A stretch of 64,000 nt of DNA from Flavipsychrobacter sp. (GTDB lineage Bacteria > Bacteroidota > Bacteroidia > Chitinophagales > Chitinophagaceae). A program made the translations under genes and the position numbers. The notes below the pieces were generated by a model. The model was not told the DNA's origin. It saw only the letters and a program-made list of their open reading frames with translations, and searched no databases. The stretch is taken from positions 1 to 64,000 of the forward strand of contig JAEUVZ010000011.1 of assembly GCA_016786665.1 (NCBI GenBank), read 5' to 3'. Positions 1 through 8,426 of this stretch are shown one piece after another (positions within the stretch are counted from its first letter, which is position 1; every line of letters begins with the position of its first letter).

Positions 1-102
1 GACAGCAATAACACCAATACCCACACGGGTGGTGGTACCAACTTCAATAACGACCGCTCTTTTTATCAGAACGATGAAGACCTTAACTTCAACAAGCTCT
101 GA
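1..102 (+). CDS. C-terminal end of an unidentified protein (partial)
   Basis: The window opens inside a reading frame of 33 codons that ends in TGA at 100-102. The visible tail is rich in Asn, Thr and Gly and then turns acidic, ending in DEDLNFNKL. A low-complexity linker followed by a short acidic tip would suit several DNA-binding proteins, but too little is present to name a family. A strong terminator hairpin follows 20 bases after the stop, which supports this being the true end of a transcription unit. Confidence 0.55.
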   Translation, partial: DSNNTNTHTGGGTNFNNDRSFYQNDEDLNFNKL

Positions 103-121
103 TAAGGAAATGATACAGCAT

Positions 122-154
122 AAAAAAACCTCCCCGCAGCGGGGAGGTTTTTTT
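122..154. terminator. Bidirectional rho-independent terminator
   Basis: A run of seven A, a GC-rich stem (CCTCCCCGC / GCGGGGAGG sharing a short loop) and a run of seven T. It lies between two convergent genes, the partial gene at the window start and the YceI-like gene, and can end transcripts from both sides. Confidence 0.9.
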
Positions 155-174
155 ATGCTGTATGTCGTAGTGCC

Positions 175-852
175 TTACAGTTTGTTAGCTTTCAGGTCCA
201 GTTCAATGTTCACTGTTTCTGAAATGAACTTATCGCCCAGGCTCTTATCATTGCCATAAGCCATGTTCCACTGTGTACGGTCTATGTCGAAGTTGGCTTT
301 AGCGTTAACGCCACCTTCTGTTACATCTACCTTAGCTGGGAAGGTAACATTCTTGGTTACATCTTTCAGTGTCAGGTTGCCGCTTACGGTATAGTTAGCG
401 CCGGCTACAACTGATGCGTTCTCAGCACCGGCGGTATAAGGCTCTACCTTAGTGATTTCGAATTTCGCGGTCTGGTATTTTTCAGCATCAAAGAAGTCGG
501 GGGCCAGCAGGTGCGGGCGCAGCTTGGTATCAATCATTTCACCTTCTTCCTCCATATCCATAGAGTTGATATTGATAACGAAGCTACCGCCGGTGAGGGC
601 ATTGTTGGCTACCGCTACATTACCTTCAGATACTTTGAACTTGCCAGGGTGGTTTTTGCCTACGCCGTTGCCGGTAAAGCGTACCCATGAGTTAGCTGTG
701 TCAGCGGCGAAGGTTTGGTTGCCTGTGGTAGTCGCTGCCGCCTGTTCGTCTGTTACTTTTGCTTCATCACCTTTAGGCGCGCTCTCGCAAGATGCGAAGG
801 TGAAAGCTGATAATGTGAGCGCGATAGCGCCGAGTTTCAATGTCTGTTTCAT
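175..852 (-). CDS. YceI-family lipoprotein
   Basis: A 225-residue protein with a lipoprotein signal peptide; the lipobox cysteine follows FAS at about residue 22, so it should be a membrane-anchored periplasmic protein. After a short Glu/Ala/Thr linker comes a YceI-like domain, a lipocalin-like beta-barrel known in this family to bind isoprenoid or other amphiphilic ligands. Visible signatures are the early SWVRFTGNGVG strand, the KLRPHLLAPDFFDAEKYQTA stretch, LKDVTKNVTFPA, and the late DRTQWNMAYG segment. Length suits the family. It stands alone, with a terminator shared with the gene upstream of it in the window. The ligand cannot be predicted. Confidence 0.9.
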   Translation of the reverse strand: MKQTLKLGAIALTLSAFTFASCESAPKGDEAKVTDEQAAATTTGNQTFAADTANSWVRFTGNGVGKNHPGKFKVSEGNVAVANNALTGGSFVININSMDMEEEGEMIDTKLRPHLLAPDFFDAEKYQTAKFEITKVEPYTAGAENASVVAGANYTVSGNLTLKDVTKNVTFPAKVDVTEGGVNAKANFDIDRTQWNMAYGNDKSLGDKFISETVNIELDLKANKL

Positions 853-1335
853 ATGTTTTTCGAAATTAGATGTACAAACATATAAAATTTCCGGCTACAC
901 GCAATAGATATAATGCTATCTATTTATAAAGAATCTTTATCAGGAAGCATTTGTGCCTGATTATCAATAGTGTATCATGGCAAACGCGGATGCGGCGCAG
1001 GATGCGAGCGCGGCAATGATCAATATAGTCCGTTCCATAGCAAAGGTGTTTTTGGTTCGCTACTTGATAGGAAAGAATCACGCCACGAGGTTTAGTGGCA
1101 GTTCGCGCATGTTGCGGGTCGCCAAAATGTGGATATGTCTTTCCGCCAACCTCCCTTCATCTTTGTAATTTTACACGCATAGTCCATTCCCACCTCTACG
1201 GGATAGGTTACCATAGGTCGCGCGGCGCCTCACTTTGGCAACACCTCAGTTACATACACAAGCCACTATTTTAAATGTCAGGCTTTTTAAAACCGCTTCT
1301 TACCTGCATTCATTCAAACCTTAAAACCAATACTT
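853..1335. other. Intergenic region without a recognisable gene
   Basis: This 480-base stretch lies between the starts of the divergent YceI-like and gpP-like genes and must hold both promoters. I see no convincing open frame: the one frame with an ATG (977-1168) has no protein-like composition. No tRNA, repeat or strong hairpin is visible. Confidence 0.5.
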
Positions 1336-1773
1336 ATGGCCAACACGAAAGAAAACGAAAAAGAAAGAGCCCGCCAGCTCTACTTCACCACCGGCTGGAA
1401 ACAATCCGAAATCGCAAGAGAGGTCGGCGTAACCGAAAAAACAGTATCTACCTGGGCAACGGAAGGAAACTGGAGGGCTATCAAGAAAGCCAGCTTCCAC
1501 TCCTCCAAGGTCGAGGTGCATCGTCTGTATGAAGAGCTACGCGTTATCTCTCTTAATATCGCCAAGCGCGAACCCCACCTCCAGTTTCCTACCAAAGAAG
1601 AACTCGACGCGCGCACCCGCATTATCAACTTAATAACCTTATGGAACGGAATAAGCGACGGTTGGCGTTGTGTTCCGCAGGACTACGAACTCCTGCCTGG
1701 GGCCAATCACCACACTCCATCTGCAACACCCCCGCCAGCAACACCTTCAACCGAAAATCAAACGAACAATTAA
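1336..1773 (+). CDS. Orphan terminase gpP N-terminus-like DNA-binding protein
   Basis: A 145-residue protein. Residues about 5-50 form a helix-turn-helix of the type at the N-terminus of phage terminase ATPase subunits (gpP-like): ARQLYFTTGWKQSEIAREVG followed by VTEKTVSTWATEGNW. The middle is helical and charged (VHRLYEELRVISLNIAKREP). The C-terminus is a Pro/Thr/Asn-rich, probably disordered tail. There is no ATPase or nuclease domain and no phage gene nearby, so it is not a working terminase; it is more likely a DNA-binding protein that reuses this fold. Straight after the stop lies a 21-bp-pitch repeat array with dyad symmetry, a plausible binding site. The link is an inference from position. 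Confidence 0.75.
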   Translation: MANTKENEKERARQLYFTTGWKQSEIAREVGVTEKTVSTWATEGNWRAIKKASFHSSKVEVHRLYEELRVISLNIAKREPHLQFPTKEELDARTRIINLITLWNGISDGWRCVPQDYELLPGANHHTPSATPPPATPSTENQTNN

Positions 1774-1826
1774 CGCCATCACCTACCAGACCAAACCTCC
1801 TCAAAAGACCATTTTCCGCTCAGAAA

Positions 1827-1983
1827 TTTACTTTTCATGTAGTAAAATTTACTTTTCACGTAGTATAATTTACTTTTGATGGTAGTAAAATTTACTTTTC
1901 ACGTAGCTGAATTTACTTTTGAAATCATAAACCCCGCTCCCACAGCCACTTTCAGAAAGTCACGACGGAAAATCTTTACTTTT
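1827..1983. repeat. Iteron-like array, six TTTACTTTT motifs at 21-bp pitch
   Basis: The 9-mer TTTACTTTT starts at 1827, 1848, 1869, 1891, 1912 and 1975. Spacings are 21, 21, 22, 21 and 63 (three times 21), so all copies fall on nearly the same helical face. In the first copies the unit continues as CATGTAGTAAA or CACGTAGTA, giving an inverted repeat TTTACT-N8-AGTAAA; the dyad decays in copies 4-6. Regular spacing at two helical turns plus dyad symmetry is what a row of dimer-binding sites would look like. It begins about 50 bases after the gpP-like gene. Confidence 0.85.
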
Positions 1984-2018
1984 CAAAAGTCCGGCGCCAT
2001 CACTACCCCCTGTGATAA

Positions 2019-3230
2019 TTAATGTAGGCTAAACAGGCGAATGGTGAACGCCGGGATGAAATTGCGGAAGTTGTTGGTAATGATAAGTTCCGGGCAAACG
2101 GTGATACCCGCCTTAAACGTGTAAGCAAAGTAGCCCTTTACCGTCTGGCGTTCAAATATCTTTCCATCGGGGTTGAGGAGGTAGCCTGCACCAACCGATA
2201 TTTCCCGGAACCGGTCGTCATCTTCATCCTTGTGAGTGTGTCCTCGTTCTACATTGAGGAACCAACTGATGTGTGTGGCGTATTTTCCGTCTGTGCGTTT
2301 GCTGAAAAAGTAATACGGCGAAGCATACAGGCTATATGAGCGGTAGTCTTTTTTGGTCCCTATCCATCTTCTCTGGTATTCTAGGCCGAAGTTCATAATA
2401 GGGGTGAGATTGTTGCGCACCAGTGAAGCGCCCACCCCGAAGGTACCTACCAGCACCTGATCGCGCTTAAGGGTTCTATTAAGTTCTTTTTCGCCCTTGT
2501 CATCCAGTAACATATACTTGAAAATGAGATTGTCTTTCTCTTGCGAGTACGGCTTGTAAAAGATAGTACTTACGTTATTGGCATCGCGTCGATAAGGCTT
2601 ATCAATACCTGAATGGGTTTTAAAGGTGTCAATAATCCGGCTCAGCTCATTTCCTTTTGCCAGGTCGTAGATGTCTGAATAACTATTCAGTACAAAAGTG
2701 ATCTGGATAGGGTGGGTGATCTCCGTTATCTTCTTTTGTTCTATCAGGGAGATGCAATCAGGATAGTGTTCCGATAGTTCTTCACTGGATATCTTGATGC
2801 GTATGGTGTCCTGCTCCATCTTTAGGGAAGAGAGTTTATTGCCGCTCTTTACAAAAGTGCTTTCCCCGGTGCGGTGTACAGTAAAGCGCATCTTTTTAAA
2901 CTTATTGTCGCGCGTAACCGCATAGTCAATACGCAGGTTATTGGTGCCCGCCGCGTCAAGCGAGTCTTTGTAGAACGATACATCCTCCATTACGCCACGA
3001 ACCAGTGAGTCGAGGTTGCCGAGCAGGTAATAATCCTTAATGTAGAAAAGCTCCACGGTCATTTTGTTCCCGCTTTCCAGGTAGGCGATGTGGCGGTTGG
3101 TGATGAACCACTTGCCCAGGTTGAAGGTCATGTCCGATTTGCTGACTGACTTGTTGTTGCCGCATTGGGCATAGAGGTTCCCTCCCATGCCTGCAAGCGC
3201 AAGCACGATACTTAAAAGTGCATGTTTCAT
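2019..3230 (-). CDS. Exported protein of unknown function, possible outer-membrane barrel
   Basis: A 403-residue protein with a clear signal peptide (about residues 1-21, ending LYAQ). I do not recognise the family. The middle contains alternating charged and hydrophobic segments. The last 150 residues are rich in aromatic, alternating strands (YRSYSLYASPYYFF, GYFAYTFKAGI, NFIPAFTIRLFSLH) and end in an aliphatic/aromatic strand, as outer-membrane barrels do. It starts 7 bases after the stop of the putative anti-sigma gene and probably belongs to the same transcript as the sigma factor, so a cell-envelope role is likely. Confidence 0.6.
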   Translation of the reverse strand: MKHALLSIVLALAGMGGNLYAQCGNNKSVSKSDMTFNLGKWFITNRHIAYLESGNKMTVELFYIKDYYLLGNLDSLVRGVMEDVSFYKDSLDAAGTNNLRIDYAVTRDNKFKKMRFTVHRTGESTFVKSGNKLSSLKMEQDTIRIKISSEELSEHYPDCISLIEQKKITEITHPIQITFVLNSYSDIYDLAKGNELSRIIDTFKTHSGIDKPYRRDANNVSTIFYKPYSQEKDNLIFKYMLLDDKGEKELNRTLKRDQVLVGTFGVGASLVRNNLTPIMNFGLEYQRRWIGTKKDYRSYSLYASPYYFFSKRTDGKYATHISWFLNVERGHTHKDEDDDRFREISVGAGYLLNPDGKIFERQTVKGYFAYTFKAGITVCPELIITNNFRNFIPAFTIRLFSLH

Positions 3231-3237
3231 GAGAAAT

Positions 3238-3885
3238 TTAGTTTTGTCTGGAAATGTATATTTTAAAAGGATTTTTAGGGATCATCGGGTCTTCAAAGAT
3301 TTCATCGTAGTTTATCTTTTCCGCAGCGTAGCGGCTGTTGCGCATAGTGCGCTCCCTCTTTTCTTCTTCCACTACGGTATTGATGTGCAGCACCTCCAGT
3401 TTAGGTGTAGCGGTGGCTACTGGTGGCGGGGTGTTTTTTTCGGTTGGTGTTACCTGCTCCATAGCAATAGGAGGTTCCACAGTTTCGGCTATGCTATTGT
3501 TTTCTTGTACGGGAGCGTGGTCTCTGGTCAGGTTACGGTCGGTAGTGATGCCGTTCGCTTTTGCAGGCGGTGGTGTTACGGGGTCGTTTACTATCAGTTG
3601 GGGCGCTTCGGTGTTTGTGTGCGTTGGCGTTGTGACGGGTTGGCTAATGTCAGGCGTTGCCTGCTGTACGGCGATGGTATTTTCGGCGGGGCCCTGCGCG
3701 CCATACCACAGGCCGGCCGCCAGCAGCAGCGCCGCTGCCGCCGCCCACTGCCAGCGAAAAGGTGTTTTCTTTTCGTCTTTGCTCTCCAGGCGGTCCTGTA
3801 GGCGCATCCAGGCGGCTTCCTTATCAAAGCTTACCTGCATGGTATCTACCTGCTGCCGTATTATCTTGTCTCCACTATTCTTCAT
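3238..3885 (-). CDS. Putative anti-sigma factor or single-span membrane partner of the ECF sigma
   Basis: 215 residues. Residues about 1-45 are cytoplasmic and charged (SFDKEAAWMRLQDRLE resembles the start of many Bacteroidota anti-sigma factors). One transmembrane helix follows at about residues 46-63 (WQWAAAAALLLAAGLWYGA). The rest is a Pro/Thr-rich periplasmic part without a known domain. It overlaps the end of the sigma-factor gene by 11 bases and should be co-translated with it. The role is inferred from topology and gene order; no classical zinc-binding anti-sigma motif is present. Confidence 0.65.
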   Translation of the reverse strand: MKNSGDKIIRQQVDTMQVSFDKEAAWMRLQDRLESKDEKKTPFRWQWAAAAALLLAAGLWYGAQGPAENTIAVQQATPDISQPVTTPTHTNTEAPQLIVNDPVTPPPAKANGITTDRNLTRDHAPVQENNSIAETVEPPIAMEQVTPTEKNTPPPVATATPKLEVLHINTVVEEEKRERTMRNSRYAAEKINYDEIFEDPMIPKNPFKIYISRQN

Positions 3886-4417
3886 GATACATTCCCCTTT
3901 TGCGCATTTCTTTTTGCAGCATGATGCGCGCCTTATTCAGCTGCGATTTTGATGTTCCTTCACTTACCTGTAGCAGTTCCGCTATTTCCTTGTGCCCCAT
4001 GCCTTCTACCACGAAGAGGTTAAAGACTGTCCGGTAGCCGGCGGGCAGGGTGGTGATGAGGTCGAATATTTCATCGGCCGTCAGCCTGCTGATGATGCTA
4101 TCGTTGGCGGCCAGTTCGGCGGCGTGCTCTTCGTCAATAATTTTGAGCCCGTCTTTTTTTCGCAGGAACATCAGGCACTCGTTTATCATTATTTTCTTCA
4201 GGTAAGGCGCTATGCTGCCCGGGCCGGTATAGCTGAATTGCGCTATAGACGTAAAGAACTTATAAAATCCATTAAGCATCATTTCTTCCGCATCGGGCTG
4301 ATGGCGCACATAGCGCAGGCACAGCAGCAGCATGGCATACGAGTAGCTGTCGAACAAGGCTTTCTGGGCCTTGCCTTCCTTGTTTTTGCATCCTACTATT
4401 ACCTGCAGTTCGTCCAT
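3875..4417 (-). CDS. ECF-type RNA polymerase sigma factor
   Basis: 180 residues, the usual size for ECF sigma factors. Region 2 is around residues 20-90 (KALFDSYSYAMLLLCLRYVR, then DAEEMMLNGFYKFF). Region 4 lies around residues 115-170, with the helix-turn-helix HKEIAELLQVSEGTSKSQLN. It would direct RNA polymerase to a small regulon, probably controlled by the membrane protein encoded next in the operon. The gene heads a three-gene transcript and is divergent from the esterase-like gene to its right. Confidence 0.93.
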   Translation of the reverse strand: MDELQVIVGCKNKEGKAQKALFDSYSYAMLLLCLRYVRHQPDAEEMMLNGFYKFFTSIAQFSYTGPGSIAPYLKKIMINECLMFLRKKDGLKIIDEEHAAELAANDSIISRLTADEIFDLITTLPAGYRTVFNLFVVEGMGHKEIAELLQVSEGTSKSQLNKARIMLQKEMRKRGMYHEE

Positions 4418-4496
4418 GCGTGTGCTTGCTACCTTAATATATGCAATATCGGGGCAAGAGGTTGCCTGGGGGAAAGAATTTTCCGAACTTTCTATA

Positions 4497-5561
4497 ATGT
4501 TTCAATTCCGGACGCTTTTAAGCCACTTGTTGGTTGTACTATTCTCTGTATCGGTGCAGTCAATAAGGGCACAGCAAATGGTAGACACAATCGATGTTGA
4601 TTTTTCTTCTTACAAGGGCAGCCTTATATGTATAAACGAGGCGCATAATGTAAAAACTAATGAGCAGGTATACCTGTCGGTTATTCATAAGATGTTGAAA
4701 TCGTGTAAGCATGGAGACAGTATCAACCTTGTATTAGAGGTCCCCTATAGCCTGGTTTATCTGTATAATCATGACGCAGTGAATACAGATACATCTACAA
4801 GGGTAACAGATTACCTCAGATCGCTGATATGCTCAGTCAGAGATAGTAAGCTACCCGTAAGAATAGTTGGTTATGATGTTGAGTACGATGAGGGAAGAAC
4901 GATAAGAAGAGAGAACTACTTGCGCGCTTTGCGAATAATGAGTCAGGGACTGTCGCGACATGGTGCATCGGTCAAAACTCTTGATGAGTACATAGGTTCC
5001 CTGTTGCGTAATGGGAAATGGTTTAAAAGTGAAAGAAAAGAAGTTCTTATCAGGGAAATGGAACAGGAGTTGAGCAGGCCTCACGATGCCTCGACTCTTA
5101 TGGAAATCAGGGAATTGCTTTTTGTACTTTCTGCGGAGCATACAGTACATATTGATCGGGACAGTTCGATGTTTGAACGTTTAATACAAGCAGAGCGATT
5201 GGGCTTTGTACGATATAAAGCAAATTTTAACCTTTTAATATCTGGTAGCGCCCACATAAGTGCTGACAGCAGAACGTTATATGGACTCTTTTTAGATAAG
5301 GCCAATTCTCCTTTTTGGGGCAAGACTTATCTTATCGCGCAAGGCTATTTTAATTGCAGGCATAAGGACTATTACAATTCAGGAAATAACAATTTTATGA
5401 GTGGGAGTATCATTCCAATAGAATTGCTGGAAGATGAGATACGAAAGATGCCGCAATTGCTGAAAGGTGGTGTCACTGCTGTACGGGGTATTCATCTTGA
5501 AACACTGAATCAATTCAGGGGCAGGATACTTTACTGGTATCTACATAATGAGGTATACTAA
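4497..5561 (+). CDS. Exported protein with an erythromycin-esterase/ChaN-like look
   Basis: I place the start at the ATG at 4497 because it gives a proper signal peptide (FRTLLSHLLVVLFSVSVQS, cleaved near RAQQ) and 354 residues. A longer frame upstream runs into the divergent sigma gene. The mature N-terminus has a beta-strand followed by CINEAHNVKTNEQ, resembling the 'GE.H' motif of the EreA/ChaN/TraB superfamily; LVLEVPYS and VRIVGYDVEYDEGR follow, and a second histidine sits in LLISGSAHIS. These are the positions used for catalysis or metal/heme binding in that fold. The assignment rests on pattern only. Its stop overlaps the stop of polX by four bases. Confidence 0.45.
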   Translation: MFQFRTLLSHLLVVLFSVSVQSIRAQQMVDTIDVDFSSYKGSLICINEAHNVKTNEQVYLSVIHKMLKSCKHGDSINLVLEVPYSLVYLYNHDAVNTDTSTRVTDYLRSLICSVRDSKLPVRIVGYDVEYDEGRTIRRENYLRALRIMSQGLSRHGASVKTLDEYIGSLLRNGKWFKSERKEVLIREMEQELSRPHDASTLMEIRELLFVLSAEHTVHIDRDSSMFERLIQAERLGFVRYKANFNLLISGSAHISADSRTLYGLFLDKANSPFWGKTYLIAQGYFNCRHKDYYNSGNNNFMSGSIIPIELLEDEIRKMPQLLKGGVTAVRGIHLETLNQFRGRILYWYLHNEVY

Positions 5562-7243
5562 ATCATCACCTTTCCTTTCTTTTCTTTATACCGCTCCAGA
5601 AACGCTTCAAACTCCGCCAGCGAATAGCTGCTGAGGTTGTTCTTTGCCGTCAACCCGCCTTTCTGTGCGGTCATCACGCCGTAGTAAACATCATTGTAGC
5701 CGTTCACGCTATGCGCATCAGGGTCTATGGACAGCAGTACACCTCGTTCTATGGCATACTCCACCCACCGCCAGTCTAGGTCCAGGCGTTTGGGGTGTGC
5801 GTTTATCTCTATTACTACATTGTGTTCCGCGCAGGCATCTATAATGGCCTTGTGGTCAAGGGGATAGCCCTCGCGGGAGAGGAGCAGGCGGCCCGTAGGG
5901 TGCCCCAGGATGGTAGTGAAGGGATTGCGTATGGCGGCCATTACGCGGTCCATGGCTTTTTCCAGCGTCATTTTCAGGTTGCTGTGTACGGAAGCTATCA
6001 CCAGGTCAAGCGATTGAAGTACTTCGGGGCCGTAGTCAAGGTCGCCATTGCCCAGTATATCCACTTCTACGCTCTTGAATATTTTGAAGGGGGCCAGGCG
6101 GGCATTCAGCGCGTCTATTTCCGCATGTTGTGCGGCGATCCGCTCAGGGGTGAGGCCATTGGCATAGTAAGCCGCCTGCGAGTGGTCGGAGATGACGAGG
6201 TATTCCAGCCCGAGGCGGATGCACTCTTGTGCCATTTCTTCCAGGGTGTTCTGTCCGTCGCTCCAGGTAGAGTGGGAGTGGATGATGCCGCGTATATCGG
6301 AGGGTTGTATCAGTTCGTCCAGGTCGCCATCCGCGGCCAGTTCCAGTATGCGCGCGGTCTCGCGTTGCGATGGCGGAATATAGGCCAGTTTGTTGGCCGA
6401 GAAAATGGCTTCCTCGCTTTCCGCATTTTCCGGTACGGTATATTTCTCCAGGAATGCGTCCATGAATTCCGCGCTGCCGGTGGTCATAAATAACTGTGTA
6501 TAGAATCTTGCCGTGTCGCAAAAGTGAAAGCGTATGACCGCTTCATTAGGGATGCGGACTGCCAGGCGCTCGTTGGGTTCTTCCTCTGTCACGGTGCCGG
6601 GTATGGACTGAAAAGAACCGGCTAATACCGCCTTATCCATATCTGTAACTATCTCTATGAACTCAATAGTATTCTCCTGCCGCCTGGTATCCCCGGTGAG
6701 CGAGAATTTGTTGGCCGGGAAATTCTTTTGTAGTTGCTCCAGCAGCGATTTTCCCACGGCCTCCACATGCGCCCACAGGTGAAAGCCCTGGTTGGCCATG
6801 TAGTATTTGATGCTCGCCAGTACGCTGTCCTGTGTTTTAACGCCAAAACCTTTCATTTGGGCGAGGCGGTTCTCGTTGCAGGCATACTCCAGTTCGCCGA
6901 TGGTCTCTATGCCCATTTCCTTCCAGATGGTGGCTATCTTTTTCGGGCCGAGGCCTTTTATCTTCATCAGCTCCAGTATGCCTGGAGGCGTTTTCGCCAG
7001 TATTTCTTCCAGTGCCTGCAGGCGGCCGGTAGCGACGAGTTCCTTTATCTTGTTGCCGCTGCTTTCACCAATGCCCTTCATGCCGAACAGTTCCGCATCA
7101 CTCATCGTAGTTATCTCCGCAGGAAGCTTTTCTATATTGAACGCCAGTATGCTATAAGACTTCGACTTGAAGGAATTCTCTCCGTGTATATCCATCAATT
7201 TGGACAATAGAGAAAAATGGTCGGCTATTTCGTAGTTGGTCAT
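5558..7243 (-). CDS. polX: PolX-family protein: degenerate polymerase X domain plus PHP 3'-5' exonuclease domain
   Basis: The preferred start is the ATG at 7243 (561 residues); an in-frame TTG lies seven codons upstream. Order: helix-hairpin-helix lyase-like region (residues ~1-140, with GMKGIGESSG and IKGLGPKKIA), polymerase-X palm (~150-270), PHP domain (~315-550) with HSHSTWSDG, SDHSQAAYYANGL, ASVHSNL, GHPTGRLL, EINAHP and DPDAHS metal ligands. In the palm the usual 'GS.RR......DID' reads GDTRRQENTIEFIEIV, so both catalytic Asp positions appear as Phe (195) and Glu (197). The protein may keep the exonuclease and have lost nucleotidyl transfer. PolX acts in base-excision repair. Confidence 0.92.
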   Translation of the reverse strand: MTNYEIADHFSLLSKLMDIHGENSFKSKSYSILAFNIEKLPAEITTMSDAELFGMKGIGESSGNKIKELVATGRLQALEEILAKTPPGILELMKIKGLGPKKIATIWKEMGIETIGELEYACNENRLAQMKGFGVKTQDSVLASIKYYMANQGFHLWAHVEAVGKSLLEQLQKNFPANKFSLTGDTRRQENTIEFIEIVTDMDKAVLAGSFQSIPGTVTEEEPNERLAVRIPNEAVIRFHFCDTARFYTQLFMTTGSAEFMDAFLEKYTVPENAESEEAIFSANKLAYIPPSQRETARILELAADGDLDELIQPSDIRGIIHSHSTWSDGQNTLEEMAQECIRLGLEYLVISDHSQAAYYANGLTPERIAAQHAEIDALNARLAPFKIFKSVEVDILGNGDLDYGPEVLQSLDLVIASVHSNLKMTLEKAMDRVMAAIRNPFTTILGHPTGRLLLSREGYPLDHKAIIDACAEHNVVIEINAHPKRLDLDWRWVEYAIERGVLLSIDPDAHSVNGYNDVYYGVMTAQKGGLTAKNNLSSYSLAEFEAFLERYKEKKGKVMI

Positions 7244-7325
7244 GGTCTTGACTTGAGAGTTCAAAAGTCAACAGTTAAAACCAAAAAGACAAATGAATTT
7301 TTGAGGGAGAGCGTCAGGTGCGTTG

Positions 7326-7426
7326 CCGGTCACATAGGCGGTTGTCACAAGCATTCCCCCTTTGTGTGTTGGCCTTGTGCGTAAGCGAAGGGGGTTAGGG
7401 GGATGTCTTCCCTCCACGAGCCGCAT
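7326..7426. repeat. 101-bp intergenic direct repeat, copy 1
   Basis: First of two nearly identical 101-bp units 117 bp apart, running from CCGGTCACATA to CGAGCCGCAT. Only a few positions differ between the copies. Each contains CCCCCTT and AAGGGGG arms about 30 bases apart, so the RNA or single strand can fold. It lies upstream of polX and downstream of cmk. Confidence 0.9.
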
Positions 7427-7442
7427 GGCATCAGAAGACTGT

Positions 7443-7543
7443 CCGGTCACATAAGCGGTTGTCACAAGCATTCCCCCTTTGTGTGTTGGCCTTGTGCGTG
7501 AGCGAAGGGGGTTAGGGGGATGTCTTCCCCCCACGAGCCGCAT
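7443..7543. repeat. 101-bp intergenic direct repeat, copy 2
   Basis: Second copy of the unit described at 7326-7426. An open frame spans both copies on the minus strand, but it is itself internally duplicated, so it reflects the DNA repeat rather than a protein. Confidence 0.9.
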
Positions 7544-7647
7544 TGTTGCTCTGATCCTGGCACTTTTGATGTCAGGTAGCTACAGGCAGGGAACAGGCAT
7601 TTATTGTCTCATTCAGGACAAGAAGAGAACCTAATAATATCAGGATC

Positions 7648-8373
7648 TTAATTCTCATTAAAAGCGGTTACACGTGTGGAGGTACGGATATCGGTCGCCC
7701 TGTCCTTTACCCATTCCAGCACTATTTCCAGTTGTTCCTGGCGGCTGAGGTTGCTGTTGTTCAGCTCTATGGCGTCATCGGCTTTGCGGAGGGGGCTTTC
7801 TTCACGGTTACTGTCTATGTAGTCGCGAAGCTCGAGGTTGTGCTTTACTTCCTCCATGGTTACATTCGGGTTAGTGGCCAGCATTTCGTTGTAGCGGCGC
7901 AGTACCCTTACGTCGGGGTCGGCGGTCATGAATATCTTCAGTTCTGCATCGGGGAACACAACGGTGCCTATATCGCGTCCATCCATTACTATTCCCTTGC
8001 TTTTGCCCATTCGCTGTTGCTGGGCAACGGCAAAGGCCCGTACTTCCTTTATGGCGGCAACAGGGCTCACCTTTTCCGCCACTATCAGGTCGCGGATGTA
8101 GGGTTCCACGTCTTCGTCGTTCAGGTATATATCCGATTCCTGCCTTATCTCGTTGAAGTGAAACGAAAGATTGATGTCCTGCAAGGCGCGGGTTGCCGCC
8201 TCGGGCTTATTGAAGTCAATGCCGTTCCGGAGGAAGTAGAGGGTGATGGCGCGGTACATGGCGCCGCTGTCTATATAATTGTACCCAAGTTTAGCGGCTA
8301 ATTGCCTGGCAAGGGTGCTTTTCCCACACGATGAAAAGCCATCTATCGCTATGATTATCTTATGAGCAGACAT
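7648..8373 (-). CDS. cmk: Cytidylate kinase
   Basis: 241 residues. Phosphorylates CMP and dCMP with ATP in pyrimidine nucleotide metabolism, in the cytoplasm. The P-loop is at residues about 12-20 (GFSSCGKST). The family signatures DSGAMYRAI, VMDGRDIGTVVFPDA and the RR...LRD lid-region pattern are all present. Length is slightly above the usual 220-230 through a short C-terminal extension. It is followed by the repeat-bearing intergenic region and seems to be transcribed alone. Confidence 0.97.
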   Translation of the reverse strand: MSAHKIIIAIDGFSSCGKSTLARQLAAKLGYNYIDSGAMYRAITLYFLRNGIDFNKPEAATRALQDINLSFHFNEIRQESDIYLNDEDVEPYIRDLIVAEKVSPVAAIKEVRAFAVAQQQRMGKSKGIVMDGRDIGTVVFPDAELKIFMTADPDVRVLRRYNEMLATNPNVTMEEVKHNLELRDYIDSNREESPLRKADDAIELNNSNLSRQEQLEIVLEWVKDRATDIRTSTRVTAFNEN

Positions 8374-8405
8374 CCTTACAAAGTTAGGGAAAATTCACCC
8401 CGAAA

Positions 8406-8426
8406 CCCCCTGTAAGGGGGCTTTTT
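8406..8426. repeat. Short CCCCC/GGGGG hairpin, REP-like
   Basis: CCCCC-TGTAA-GGGGG followed by CTTTTT. On the plus strand it looks like a terminator, but no plus-strand gene ends here. It resembles the CCCCCTT/AAGGGGG arms inside the 101-bp repeats and is better read as a dispersed intergenic palindrome. Confidence 0.5.

Noticed and set aside
977-1168. Open frame of 63 codons in the 853-1335 gap
   Set aside because: No ribosome-binding site, odd composition, no resemblance to any protein.
1336-1773. Prophage (from the terminase-like gene)
   Set aside because: Only the DNA-binding part is present and no other phage gene is found within several kilobases.
1827-1983. CRISPR array
   Set aside because: Units are 21 bp with no unique spacers between repeats and no cas genes nearby.
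7268-7543. Open frame of 91 codons on the minus strand
   Set aside because: It lies across two copies of a DNA repeat and is internally duplicated for that reason; no start signal and no protein-like pattern.
8406-8426. Plus-strand terminator
   Set aside because: No plus-strand gene ends upstream; better explained as a dispersed palindrome.
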